From JAABTL01 sp964465355 (GTDB lineage Bacteria; Deinococcota; Deinococci; Deinococcales; Trueperaceae): a stretch of DNA of 64,000 bases. Of this stretch, positions 1-7,249 are shown piece by piece. The stretch lies in NCBI GenBank assembly GCA_964465355.1, contig CAYXJZ010000008.1, forward strand, positions 1 to 64,000, given 5' to 3'. The notes under the pieces are model-generated. The model worked only from the letters and a program-made list of their open reading frames with translations. It did no database searches and had not been told where the DNA came from. How positions within the stretch are numbered: position 1 is the stretch's first letter; each line of letters starts with the position of its first letter. The position numbers were made by a program, and so were the translations under genes.

Positions 1-1150
1 GGTCGAGCGCCACGCTGTGGCTAGGGGTGGCGCGCACCTTGGGTGCGCTGTGCGCGAAGTCGCGGACCACGAAGGCATGGGGCTTGAGGCTGCCGTCTGG
101 CCGGACGAGGCCGAAGTGCCGCTCGTGGCGGGACTGGTCGCAGGGCGGCTGATCCCAGAGGTCGGGGTGGTAGTCGGCGAAGCACCAGAGCAGGGAGCCG
201 GTGGCGCCAACCTCCTGCAGCTTGGGCAGCACCTGGCGCACGTAGTCCGCCAGGTCCTCCTCCGAGGCCATGAACTGTTCGCGCGGCTGGCCGTAGGCCT
301 CCCAGCGCCAGACCTGCGACGGCTCGCCTGGCGGCGCGGTGCAGCCGCCCCACTCCTCCATCAAGGTGGGCTTGCCGCACAGGGCGGTGACGAGGGCGCA
401 GCTGAAGGGCACGAGGTCGGGGTCGAGCGGCTGGCGCGACCATGGCAGGTACATGGGGTAGGCGTGCATGACGGCCACGTCGGCTTCGGTGAAGACGTCG
501 TTCACCCGTAGCCGGTTGTCCTCCAGCAGGCTGGCGATGTGCAGGCCGCAGGTGACCGGGTGGTGGGGGTCGATGGCGCGGATCAGCCCGCTCATCTCGG
601 CCACCCATGCGCGGCCGGCCTCGGGCGAGTCCGGCCAGGCGAAGAGGTCGGGCTCGTTGCCGAGGTTCCACATCCACACGGCCGGATGGTCGGCGAAGCG
701 GCCGACCACCGTGCGCAGCAGCAGCCTGGCGGCGTCAAGCGCCTGGGGATCGTGGAAGGGGTTGCGGTAGTGGCCGCTCACCACCTGCCCGCCGCTGACC
801 ACCTGCCTGACCCAAGGCTTGGCCGGCGGCGGGTCGCCACCGCGCAGCCAAGCGGGCGACCAGTTGGGACCGCTCATGTGGCCGGTGAAGAAGGTGACGT
901 CGAGGCCGAGGCCGTGCTCGGCGGCCAGGTCCATGACCTGCGCCAGCTCAGCCATGCGCTCAGGCGAGACCTCGTCCGGCCGGGGCTGCCAGTCGTCCCA
1001 CAGCAGGAAGATGCGCACCACCGTCATGCCGAGGCCATGCAGCAAGGAGAAGTCCTCGCGCACCTCGGTGGCGTCGAAGTCGGACCACCAGGTCATGGCC
1101 TTGCGCCGTGGCCAGTAGTTGACGCCCAAGTGGAAGGGCTCGTCGCTCAC
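1..1150 (-). CDS. Glycoside hydrolase, GH5-like (cellulase/mannanase type), 3' end outside window
   Basis: About 383 residues are present and the C-terminus lies beyond the window edge. Early residues read FHLGVNYWPRR, typical of GH5-like TIM-barrel glycosidases. WNLGNEPD carries the probable acid/base Glu166 and LMEEWGG the probable nucleophile Glu266, the two-glutamate arrangement of retaining clan GH-A enzymes. No signal peptide is visible, so it probably acts in the cytoplasm on imported oligosaccharides. The GTG start overlaps the stop of the upstream permease in a GTGA, which indicates translational coupling as the last visible gene of the ROK/ABC sugar operon. The substrate cannot be told from sequence; beta-mannoside or beta-glucoside is plausible. 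The family call is good, the exact subfamily open. Confidence 0.8.
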   Translation of the reverse strand, partial: MSDEPFHLGVNYWPRRKAMTWWSDFDATEVREDFSLLHGLGMTVVRIFLLWDDWQPRPDEVSPERMAELAQVMDLAAEHGLGLDVTFFTGHMSGPNWSPAWLRGGDPPPAKPWVRQVVSGGQVVSGHYRNPFHDPQALDAARLLLRTVVGRFADHPAVWMWNLGNEPDLFAWPDSPEAGRAWVAEMSGLIRAIDPHHPVTCGLHIASLLEDNRLRVNDVFTEADVAVMHAYPMYLPWSRQPLDPDLVPFSCALVTALCGKPTLMEEWGGCTAPPGEPSQVWRWEAYGQPREQFMASEEDLADYVRQVLPKLQEVGATGSLLWCFADYHPDLWDQPPCDQSRHERHFGLVRPDGSLKPHAFVVRDFAHSAPKVRATPSHSVALD

Positions 1151-2226
1151 TTGTCCACCCCGGTCACCACCACGCCGCGCATGAAGAAGCGTTGGGAGAA
1201 GAAGAACAGCATGACGGGCAGCAGCAGGCCGAGCAGGGCGGTGGCCTGGATGAGGTGCGGCTGGCGTGAGTAGACGAAGTTGAACTGCTGGATGCCCACC
1301 GAGATGGGCTGCAGCTCGGGCCGGCCGAGGGTGTAGATCAGCGGCTCGAAGTAGTCGTTCCAGGCGAAGACGATGTGGAAGAGTGCCACCGCGATGATGA
1401 CCGGCCATGACTGCGGGATGATCACCGAGGTGAGGATGCGCAGCGGGCCGGCGCCGTCGATCATGGCGGCCTCGTCCAACTCGCGCGGGAGTTGCATGAA
1501 GTACTGCCTGAGCAGGAAGACGTTGAAGGCGTTGGCGAAGAAGTGCGGCACGATCAGCGGCAGCCAGGTGCCGGTCCAGCCGATGAAGTCGAAGAAGGCG
1601 TAGGTGGGCACCAGCAGCACCTGCTTGGGCAGGACGATGGTGCCGATGAGGATGAGGAAGAGGATGCCCTTGAAGGGCAGGGGGAAGCGGGCGAAGGCGT
1701 AGGCCACCATGACGCAGGACAGCAGCGTGCCGATGGTGCCGGCGAAGGCGATGACGGCCGTGTTGTAGAGCATCCGCGGGAAGGCGATGGAGGTCCAGAC
1801 CTGGGCGTAGTTGCCCCAGCGCGGTGCGAACTCGTACACCGGCGTCAACGTGCGCCATGCGCCCTGCCACACGATGGGATCGGCGTCCGGGTTCTCCGGG
1901 TCGACGAAGACGCTCTCGGCGCGACCCTTGGTGACGATGGCCAGCTCGCGCAGGCGGCCGTCGATCTCGACCTTGAGCAGCTCGAGGGAGCGGCCGTCGA
2001 TCTCGACCATGACCTGGTCCATGGGCAGGACGGGACCGCGGGCGCTGGCCACGATCTGTGCCTGGTCCTTGATCGACGTCACGAACATGTAGCCGAAGGG
2101 CATGAGGAAGGCGATCAGGACGACCAGGCCGAAGAGGGTGACCATGGCGGTGAGGCCGAAGCGCCGCAACTGGCGGCTGTAGTACGGCGAGGTGTTGACG
2201 AAGGACTCGGGATGGGAGGCGGCCAT
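1147..2226 (-). CDS. Carbohydrate ABC transporter permease, MalG type
   Basis: Inner-membrane subunit of a CUT1-type sugar importer, about 359 residues. The cytoplasmic EAA loop reads ELDEAAMIDGAGPLRIL, and the C-terminus ends in the usual hydrophobic helix with FFSQRFFMRGVVVTGVDK. Six membrane segments are expected. Between the first helix (about residues 25-50) and the next lies an extracytoplasmic loop of roughly 75 residues, longer than in E. coli MalG; it contains a 12-residue tandem repeat beginning VEIDGR twice. The gene is separated by one base from the upstream permease and overlaps the glycosidase downstream. No ATPase gene is in the operon, so a shared MsmK/UgpC-type ATPase probably energises it. 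Confidence 0.9.
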   Translation of the reverse strand: MAASHPESFVNTSPYYSRQLRRFGLTAMVTLFGLVVLIAFLMPFGYMFVTSIKDQAQIVASARGPVLPMDQVMVEIDGRSLELLKVEIDGRLRELAIVTKGRAESVFVDPENPDADPIVWQGAWRTLTPVYEFAPRWGNYAQVWTSIAFPRMLYNTAVIAFAGTIGTLLSCVMVAYAFARFPLPFKGILFLILIGTIVLPKQVLLVPTYAFFDFIGWTGTWLPLIVPHFFANAFNVFLLRQYFMQLPRELDEAAMIDGAGPLRILTSVIIPQSWPVIIAVALFHIVFAWNDYFEPLIYTLGRPELQPISVGIQQFNFVYSRQPHLIQATALLGLLLPVMLFFFSQRFFMRGVVVTGVDK

Positions 2227-2227
2227 C

Positions 2228-3190
2228 TCAGCGCTCCCCCCCTGCGTAGTAGACCCAGTAGCGGGCGGTGGCGAAGAGGACCAGGGTGATGGCCATGGTG
2301 ATGAGGAAGAGCAGCCAGGCCAGGGTGGCGCCGTAGCCCATGTCGAAGAACTGGAACGAGGTCTTGAAGAAGTGGATGTTGAAGAACATGGTGGCGTCGC
2401 CTGGCCGGCCGGTGCCGCCGCTGAGGATGAAGGGGACCTCGAAGTAGCGCAGCAGACCGATGACGGCGAGCACCAGGTTGAAGAAGATGACCGGTGAGAT
2501 CATGGGGATGGTGATGTGCCAGAAGCGCTGCAGGCCGCTTGCGCCGTCCACCCTTGCGGCCTCGTAGTAGGCGGTGGGGACCGCCTGCATGCTGGCCAAG
2601 GTGATGAGGAAGGCGTTGCCGACGCCCCAGAGGCCGATGATGACAAGGGCAGGATAGATCCAGGTGAGGCTGTTGAGCCAGTCGGGGCCGTTGATGCCGA
2701 CGGTGCCAAGGAGGCGGTTGATCCAACCGGTCTCGGAGTTGAGCACGCCTTGCCAGATGTAGATGGCGGAGACCAAGGGCACGACGTATGGCATGTAGAA
2801 GAGGGTGCGGAAGAGACGACGTCCTGCCAGATAGGGGCTGTTGAGCAGGGCGGCAAGGGCGACGGGGAGGATGATGGCGACGGGCAGGGTGACGGCGGCG
2901 AACTTGAAGGTGACGGCCAGCGAGACCCGCACGAGGGGGTCGGTGAACAGCCGCTGGTAGTTGCGCAGGCCGATGAAGGAGATCTCCTCCGGCCGGGTGA
3001 GCTGGAAGTTGGTGAAGGAGAAGATCAGCGAGGCGATGATGGGCAGGGCGGTGAAGGCGACCATGCCGATGATCCAGGGGGAGAGGAAGATCCAGCCCCA
3101 GATCCGCTGCTCGCGCATCAACCGCGACCTGGGCCCGCGCGCGGCGCCGCGCGGCGAGCGACGGTACTCCAGGACTTCTTGCGTGATCAT
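2228..3190 (-). CDS. Carbohydrate ABC transporter permease, MalF/UgpA type
   Basis: Partner permease of the sugar importer, 320 residues. The start used is ATG at 3190, preceded by a strong GGAGGT ribosome site; a longer reading frame that runs into the N gap is not a gene. After a basic cytoplasmic N-terminus come helices beginning GWIFLSPWIIGMVAF. The EAA motif is seen as YYEAARVDGASGLQRF, with the final helix near the C-terminus. It probably forms a heterodimer with the MalG-type protein encoded one base downstream. The intergenic region to the binding-protein gene contains the assembly gap, so its promoter context is unknown. Confidence 0.9.
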   Translation of the reverse strand: MITQEVLEYRRSPRGAARGPRSRLMREQRIWGWIFLSPWIIGMVAFTALPIIASLIFSFTNFQLTRPEEISFIGLRNYQRLFTDPLVRVSLAVTFKFAAVTLPVAIILPVALAALLNSPYLAGRRLFRTLFYMPYVVPLVSAIYIWQGVLNSETGWINRLLGTVGINGPDWLNSLTWIYPALVIIGLWGVGNAFLITLASMQAVPTAYYEAARVDGASGLQRFWHITIPMISPVIFFNLVLAVIGLLRYFEVPFILSGGTGRPGDATMFFNIHFFKTSFQFFDMGYGATLAWLLFLITMAITLVLFATARYWVYYAGGER

Positions 3191-3218
3191 GGCCGGGAAC
3201 CTCCAGCGGGGATGGCGC

Positions 3219-3318
3219 NNNNNNNNNNNNNNNNNNNNNNNNNNNNNNNNNNNNNNNNNNNNNNNNNNNNNNNNNNNNNNNNNNNNNNNNNNNNNNNNNN
3301 NNNNNNNNNNNNNNNNNN
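3219..3318. other. Assembly gap (100 N)
   Basis: Exactly 100 N between the MalF-type permease and the binding-protein gene. The flanks share no duplicated end, so unlike the second gap this may hide real sequence. The binding-protein stop codon lies immediately at the gap edge, so the true intergenic length is unknown. Confidence 0.99.
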
Positions 3319-4659
3319 TCAGCGGACTTCGTCGTACATGGTCTGCAGATCCTGGAGCATGCGCTCGATCTCGAACTCGACGTCGAGTCCAGGCTGGCTG
3401 ACCAGCAGGGTCCTGAAGGTCTCGATGCGGTCGTTGGAACGGTTGTTGTTGGGCAGGACCGCTTCGTGGCTGGGGGACTCGGCGTAGTTGAGGCTGTCGC
3501 GCACCACGTCCCAGTTCACGCCCTGGGTGTAGCGCTCGTCCAAGGCGGCGAAGAAGGCGGGCTGGTCGGCCTCGCGGGCGGGCATGCCGCCGTAGACGGA
3601 GAGCAGCTCCACCGCGGCCGGGCCGGTGAGGTAGGCGAGGACCTCGAAGGCGGCCTCCGGGTTGGCGGTGTTCTTCATGACACGGAAGGTGTCGGCATGC
3701 AGACGGGCGGTGGTCACGCCCTGGTAGGAGGGCAGGGCGGCCGCGTTCCATGCGGTGCCGGAGAGGCAGCATGTGTACCAGAGGTGCGACTGCGCCATGG
3801 CCACGTTGCCCGACTCGAAGGGGTTGCCGGCGGCCAGCAGGTCGCTGCCGTCATGGGCGGCGTTGGGCGAGAAGTAGTGGGTCCAGACCGAGTCGTAGAA
3901 CCACTGCCAGCCGACGCGCCAGTTGTCCGGCATGTAGGCGTTGCCGTTGTCGTCGACCATGGTGCCAGCGCCGAAGAGGGTGACGTTCTGACGGGTGGCC
4001 CCGGCCCCGGCCGCCCACTGGTTCACGAAGCCCCACTGCACGATGTTGTTGGTGTCGAAGCTGGGATCGGTGGCGTCGCGGCCGTTGGCGTCGACGGTGA
4101 GGATCTTGGCCACCTCGGCCAGGGTGTCGACGTTCCACTCGACCTCGACACCGTCCAGCACGTACGGCTCACCGTAGGCAGAGGGCGGGTATTCCAGGCC
4201 GGCCTCGTCGAACAGCTCAGGCCGGTAGTAGAGGAAGGCGGGGAAGCTGGCCAGCGGAAGGCCGATGAGGCCGTCGTCGGTGCGCTGGTTGTTGACCGCG
4301 GCCTCGGGGAACTGGCTGAGGTCGTAGCCGGCGGCGTCGACGTATGGCTGCAGGTCGAGGAAGTTGCCGGCGAAGGAGGCGGTGCCCGCGCCGCCGACCG
4401 GGCCGACGATGTCGGGGGCCGAGTTGGTGGCGATCAGGGTCGAGAGGGTGGTCACGGCGACCGCGTTCTCGATGTACTCGATCGTCAGCACGATCCGGTT
4501 CTGTGAGGCGTTGAAGCGCTCCACCACGGCGGTCTGGACGGCCTGTTGGGCCGGGTCCGAGCCGGTGCCTAGACCGACCATCCACCTTACGGTGACCGGC
4601 TGGGCGAGAGCTGCCGAGGCGAGGATCGCCAGGATCAGGGTGAATAGAACTCGTCGCAT
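3319..4659 (-). CDS. Sugar ABC transporter substrate-binding protein (CUT1 family)
   Basis: Exported solute-binding protein of 446 residues. The signal peptide MRRVLFTLILAILASAALAQ ends at an Ala-x-Ala site with Ala-Gln after it; there is no lipobox, so the protein is probably free or held by the envelope. The body carries the family pattern of maltose/multiple-sugar binding proteins: VERFNASQNRI near the N-terminus, a Trp/Tyr-rich central region, and ALDERYTQGVNWDVV near the C-terminus. The ATG at 4659 is chosen because a GGAAGG element lies about 9 bases upstream and it gives a clean signal peptide. It follows the ROK gene by 180 bp and precedes the two permeases. Confidence 0.9.
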   Translation of the reverse strand: MRRVLFTLILAILASAALAQPVTVRWMVGLGTGSDPAQQAVQTAVVERFNASQNRIVLTIEYIENAVAVTTLSTLIATNSAPDIVGPVGGAGTASFAGNFLDLQPYVDAAGYDLSQFPEAAVNNQRTDDGLIGLPLASFPAFLYYRPELFDEAGLEYPPSAYGEPYVLDGVEVEWNVDTLAEVAKILTVDANGRDATDPSFDTNNIVQWGFVNQWAAGAGATRQNVTLFGAGTMVDDNGNAYMPDNWRVGWQWFYDSVWTHYFSPNAAHDGSDLLAAGNPFESGNVAMAQSHLWYTCCLSGTAWNAAALPSYQGVTTARLHADTFRVMKNTANPEAAFEVLAYLTGPAAVELLSVYGGMPAREADQPAFFAALDERYTQGVNWDVVRDSLNYAESPSHEAVLPNNNRSNDRIETFRTLLVSQPGLDVEFEIERMLQDLQTMYDEVR

Positions 4660-4839
4660 GGTTCCGCCTTCCATCTGGGCTTGGGACCTCGAGGGTCCTG
4701 GTCGAGCACGAGGATCGAAAGGGCTTGGGACAGGGGCTGGTTCAGCCTGCTGACGCTGTCGCTTGAGCCTCCCTTCGCGTCACTGCGCCGGTGCTCAAGG
4801 AGCCGGCGGATCGCCGGTCGGGCGCTCGGTGGTCGGTGC

Positions 4840-6063
4840 TCATACGCCCCCGATGGGCGCCAGCGGGTGCTGACGGCCGGAGACGTGCCTGACCTGCAGT
4901 TCCCTCGAGGTGGGGAAGGGGGAGAGCAGGTCGTTGAGGGGCAGGGTGGCGACGCCGAGCGCGGCTGCGTCCTGGCCGACCTCGGCGCGCAGCAACGGTG
5001 GCGAGTAGGGCATGAGGGCGGAGCGCACGGCGGCCAGCAGCTGTTCCAAGCGCCGGGCGAGGTGCTCGATGGCCGCCTGGGGCCATGCGCCGCCGATGAC
5101 GATGGCCTCGGGGTCGAGGAAGTACTCGGCGGCCAGCACCCACATGGAGAGCTGCTGGGCGGCCTCCTCCAGCCAGGCCAGCAGCGTGGGGTGACGCGAC
5201 GCAAGCAGGTCGGCCATGCCGGCAGGCGTGCTGACGTGCACGCCCTCGTCGCCAAGCCGCTGGTAGAGGCGGAAGAGGTCGAAGTATTGACCGAGGTGGG
5301 CGCCGGGATGGTGGGCTGGACGGGCAGGCAGGAAGCCGATCTCGCCGGCGTTGCCCTGAGCGCCGCGCAGGGCTTGGCCGCCTTGGACGATGCCGCCGCC
5401 GAGGCCGACGCCGAGGAAGAGATAGAAGAAGCTGGCCAGGCGTTGCCCGACGCCGTAGAAGCTCTCGCCGATGGCGGCCGCGGTGGCGTTGTTCTCCAGG
5501 TAGACGTTGAAGTCGACGCGGCGCGACAGGCGCTCGCCCACCGACACATGGGTCCAGCCGGGGAAGCCCTCGGGGTTGATGACGTTGTCCACCACCCCGT
5601 CGGTGACGCGCAGAGGGCCAGGGAAGCCGACGCCGACGCCCCAGATGCGGTCGCGGTCGACCTTGGCCGCCAGGGTCTCCACCGTGTCGACCATGAGGTC
5701 GATGGCCTGGTCAGGGCTTGGGAAGGTCATGTCGATGTGGATGCGGTGGTGCACCTTGCCTGCGATGTCGACCAGCACGGCCGTGAGGTGCCCGCGGTCG
5801 AGGTCGAGGCCGATGCACAGCGCACCCTCGCCGTTGACCTCCAACTCGATGGAGGCGCGACCGCGCGAGCCCTGGCGGTGGCCGACCTCGACCACGAGGC
5901 CGCGGCCCTGCAGCTCGCTGACCAGGTTGCTCACCGTCTGCGGCGTGAGGTCCGTCCGACGGGCGGCCTCCGCTCTGGAGATGGGCCCGTAGAGCCGGAT
6001 CATCTCGAGGACGGTGCGCAGGTTGTGGACCCTGGCGTGCTCCAGGTTGGTGCCTTTGAGCAT
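4840..6063 (-). CDS. ROK-family transcriptional regulator
   Basis: NagC/Mlc-like sugar-responsive repressor, 407 residues. Residues about 15-75 form a winged helix-turn-helix (ISRAEAARRTDLTPQTVSNL). The ROK kinase-like fold follows: GLDLDRGHLTAVLVDIAG (first phosphate-binding segment), GVGVGFPGPL, and ENNATAAAIGE near residue 190. The GGGIVQGGQALRGAQGNAGE stretch is the ROK signature, but the usual metal-binding cysteine cluster is not obvious. ATG 6063 is preferred over the adjacent GTG because AAGGAAGG is correctly spaced for it. As first gene of the operon, it most likely represses the downstream binding protein, permeases and glycosidase until the cognate sugar is present. Confidence 0.9.
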   Translation of the reverse strand: MLKGTNLEHARVHNLRTVLEMIRLYGPISRAEAARRTDLTPQTVSNLVSELQGRGLVVEVGHRQGSRGRASIELEVNGEGALCIGLDLDRGHLTAVLVDIAGKVHHRIHIDMTFPSPDQAIDLMVDTVETLAAKVDRDRIWGVGVGFPGPLRVTDGVVDNVINPEGFPGWTHVSVGERLSRRVDFNVYLENNATAAAIGESFYGVGQRLASFFYLFLGVGLGGGIVQGGQALRGAQGNAGEIGFLPARPAHHPGAHLGQYFDLFRLYQRLGDEGVHVSTPAGMADLLASRHPTLLAWLEEAAQQLSMWVLAAEYFLDPEAIVIGGAWPQAAIEHLARRLEQLLAAVRSALMPYSPPLLRAEVGQDAAALGVATLPLNDLLSPFPTSRELQVRHVSGRQHPLAPIGGV

Positions 6064-6104
6064 CACGGCCTTCCTTGGACGAACTCCGGATTGTCGATGG
6101 CTCT

Positions 6105-6134
6105 TTTATAAATCAACTTGACTTACTATGTCAA
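6105..6134 (-). promoter_or_regulatory. Promoter of the ROK operon with overlapping operator palindrome
   Basis: On the minus strand TTGACA (6129-6134) and TATAAA (6105-6110) are separated by 18 bp, a near-consensus housekeeping promoter and an AT-rich island in this GC-rich window. The -35 hexamer is part of an inverted repeat, TTGAC-N7-GTCAA (6118-6134). A repressor bound there would block the promoter, so ROK autoregulation is likely (inference). Confidence 0.7.
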
Positions 6135-6141
6135 CGGGTCG

Positions 6142-7233
6142 TCAACGGGCGTGGCGCGGCGACAGCATGACCGGCCCGGAGGGCCAAGGGAGCCTGCCCG
6201 GCAGGGCGTCTTCCGGCAGCAGCGTCATGGTCACCACGTCGAAGGTGCTGTAGCGCACCGTCGGCGCAGGCGGTCCCCACCACAGGTCCACCAGCGTGAC
6301 CGTCGAGCGTGGCGGCGCGTCCCAGCCAAGCAGGCGGCGGGCACCTACACCGCCGGCCTGCAGCAGCTCCAGCCCTTCCCAGTGACCGGGGAAGTAGGCC
6401 GCGTGGTGGCCGCTGATGTAGCTGTCCACCCCGGCCGCCAGCAGCAGGTCGCGGATGGCCTCGGCGTCCGCCAGCATCTCGCCTGGGCGGTCGCGGCCCA
6501 CGCTCGCAGGCACCAGCGGCAGGTGGCCGACCACCCAGCGCAGCTCGGCGCCGGTGGCCTGGGGTGTGGCCAACAAGCGGCGCAGCTCGGCCAGCTGGCC
6601 ATCGTCCAGCCGCGCGCTCGAGGCGTCGACAACGGCCACGAACAGCGGCCCGATGCGGAAGCCGTAGCTGAAGGGTGTGTCGTCGGCCAGCAACTCGCCA
6701 AGGCCTTGGGCGTGCTCAGGCGTGGACCAGTAGCGCCGCGCGGCCGCCCGTTCGCGCTCGAAGATGAAGCCGCCGCCACCGCCGACGGTGGCTGCCGGGC
6801 CGGGCAGCGACGAGCCGTCGTGGTTGCCCATGGCGGCTGCGTAGGGGATGCCGGCCAGGCGCAGGGGCTCGGCCACCACCAGGTCGAAGGCGGCCCACAT
6901 CCGGTCGAAGTGATCGTCCGGCAGGCTGCGGTCCTGGCCGGCGATCAGGTCGCCTGGGGAGATGAAGAGGTCGGGCCGCCAGCGTTCGGTGATGGCGAGC
7001 ATGGTGCGGGCCACGGCGGCGGGGTAGTCCAGCGAGCCGTAAGGGCCGTTGAAGTCGCCGAAGACCACCACCCGCATGTCGCCGCGTGGCGGGTCGTGGA
7101 TGGTGGAGGGCTGGGCGGCGGAGGGCTGGGCGGCGGCGAGGCCGGCCAGCTGCAGCAGGAGCAGCAGCAGCGTTCCCGCCCACCGAGGCGAGCGCACTCG
7201 CCACGGCGAACGGGAACGCCGTTGGCCCTTCAC
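6142..7233 (-). CDS. Exported calcineurin-like metallophosphoesterase
   Basis: 363 residues from a GTG at 7233, with a twin-basic N-terminus followed by a long Leu-rich signal sequence ending AGLAAAQ. The metallophosphoesterase motifs appear in order: VVFGDFNG (GDxH variant with Asn in place of His), SPGDLIAGQ, AMGNHDGS, VVGHLP and SGHHAAYF. Five of the metal-ligand motifs are therefore visible, and the family assignment is firm. The substrate is unknown; exported members include phosphodiesterases and acid phosphatases. It starts 16 bases after the DUF4139 gene and is probably co-transcribed with it. Its end lies within 8 bases of the ROK operator, so readthrough into the ROK operon is possible. 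Confidence 0.85.
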   Translation of the reverse strand: MKGQRRSRSPWRVRSPRWAGTLLLLLLQLAGLAAAQPSAAQPSTIHDPPRGDMRVVVFGDFNGPYGSLDYPAAVARTMLAITERWRPDLFISPGDLIAGQDRSLPDDHFDRMWAAFDLVVAEPLRLAGIPYAAAMGNHDGSSLPGPAATVGGGGGFIFERERAAARRYWSTPEHAQGLGELLADDTPFSYGFRIGPLFVAVVDASSARLDDGQLAELRRLLATPQATGAELRWVVGHLPLVPASVGRDRPGEMLADAEAIRDLLLAAGVDSYISGHHAAYFPGHWEGLELLQAGGVGARRLLGWDAPPRSTVTLVDLWWGPPAPTVRYSTFDVVTMTLLPEDALPGRLPWPSGPVMLSPRHAR

Positions 7234-7249
7234 GGCAGCGCCGCGCTGC

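Noticed and set aside
3219..3318. Possible overlap-type false gap like the one at 40576
   Set aside because: Flanks share no duplicated sequence, so it is treated as a true gap.
3191..3772. Upstream extension of the MalF-type permease frame
   Set aside because: It runs through the N gap into the binding-protein gene on the same strand; the strong ribosome site at 3190 defines the start.
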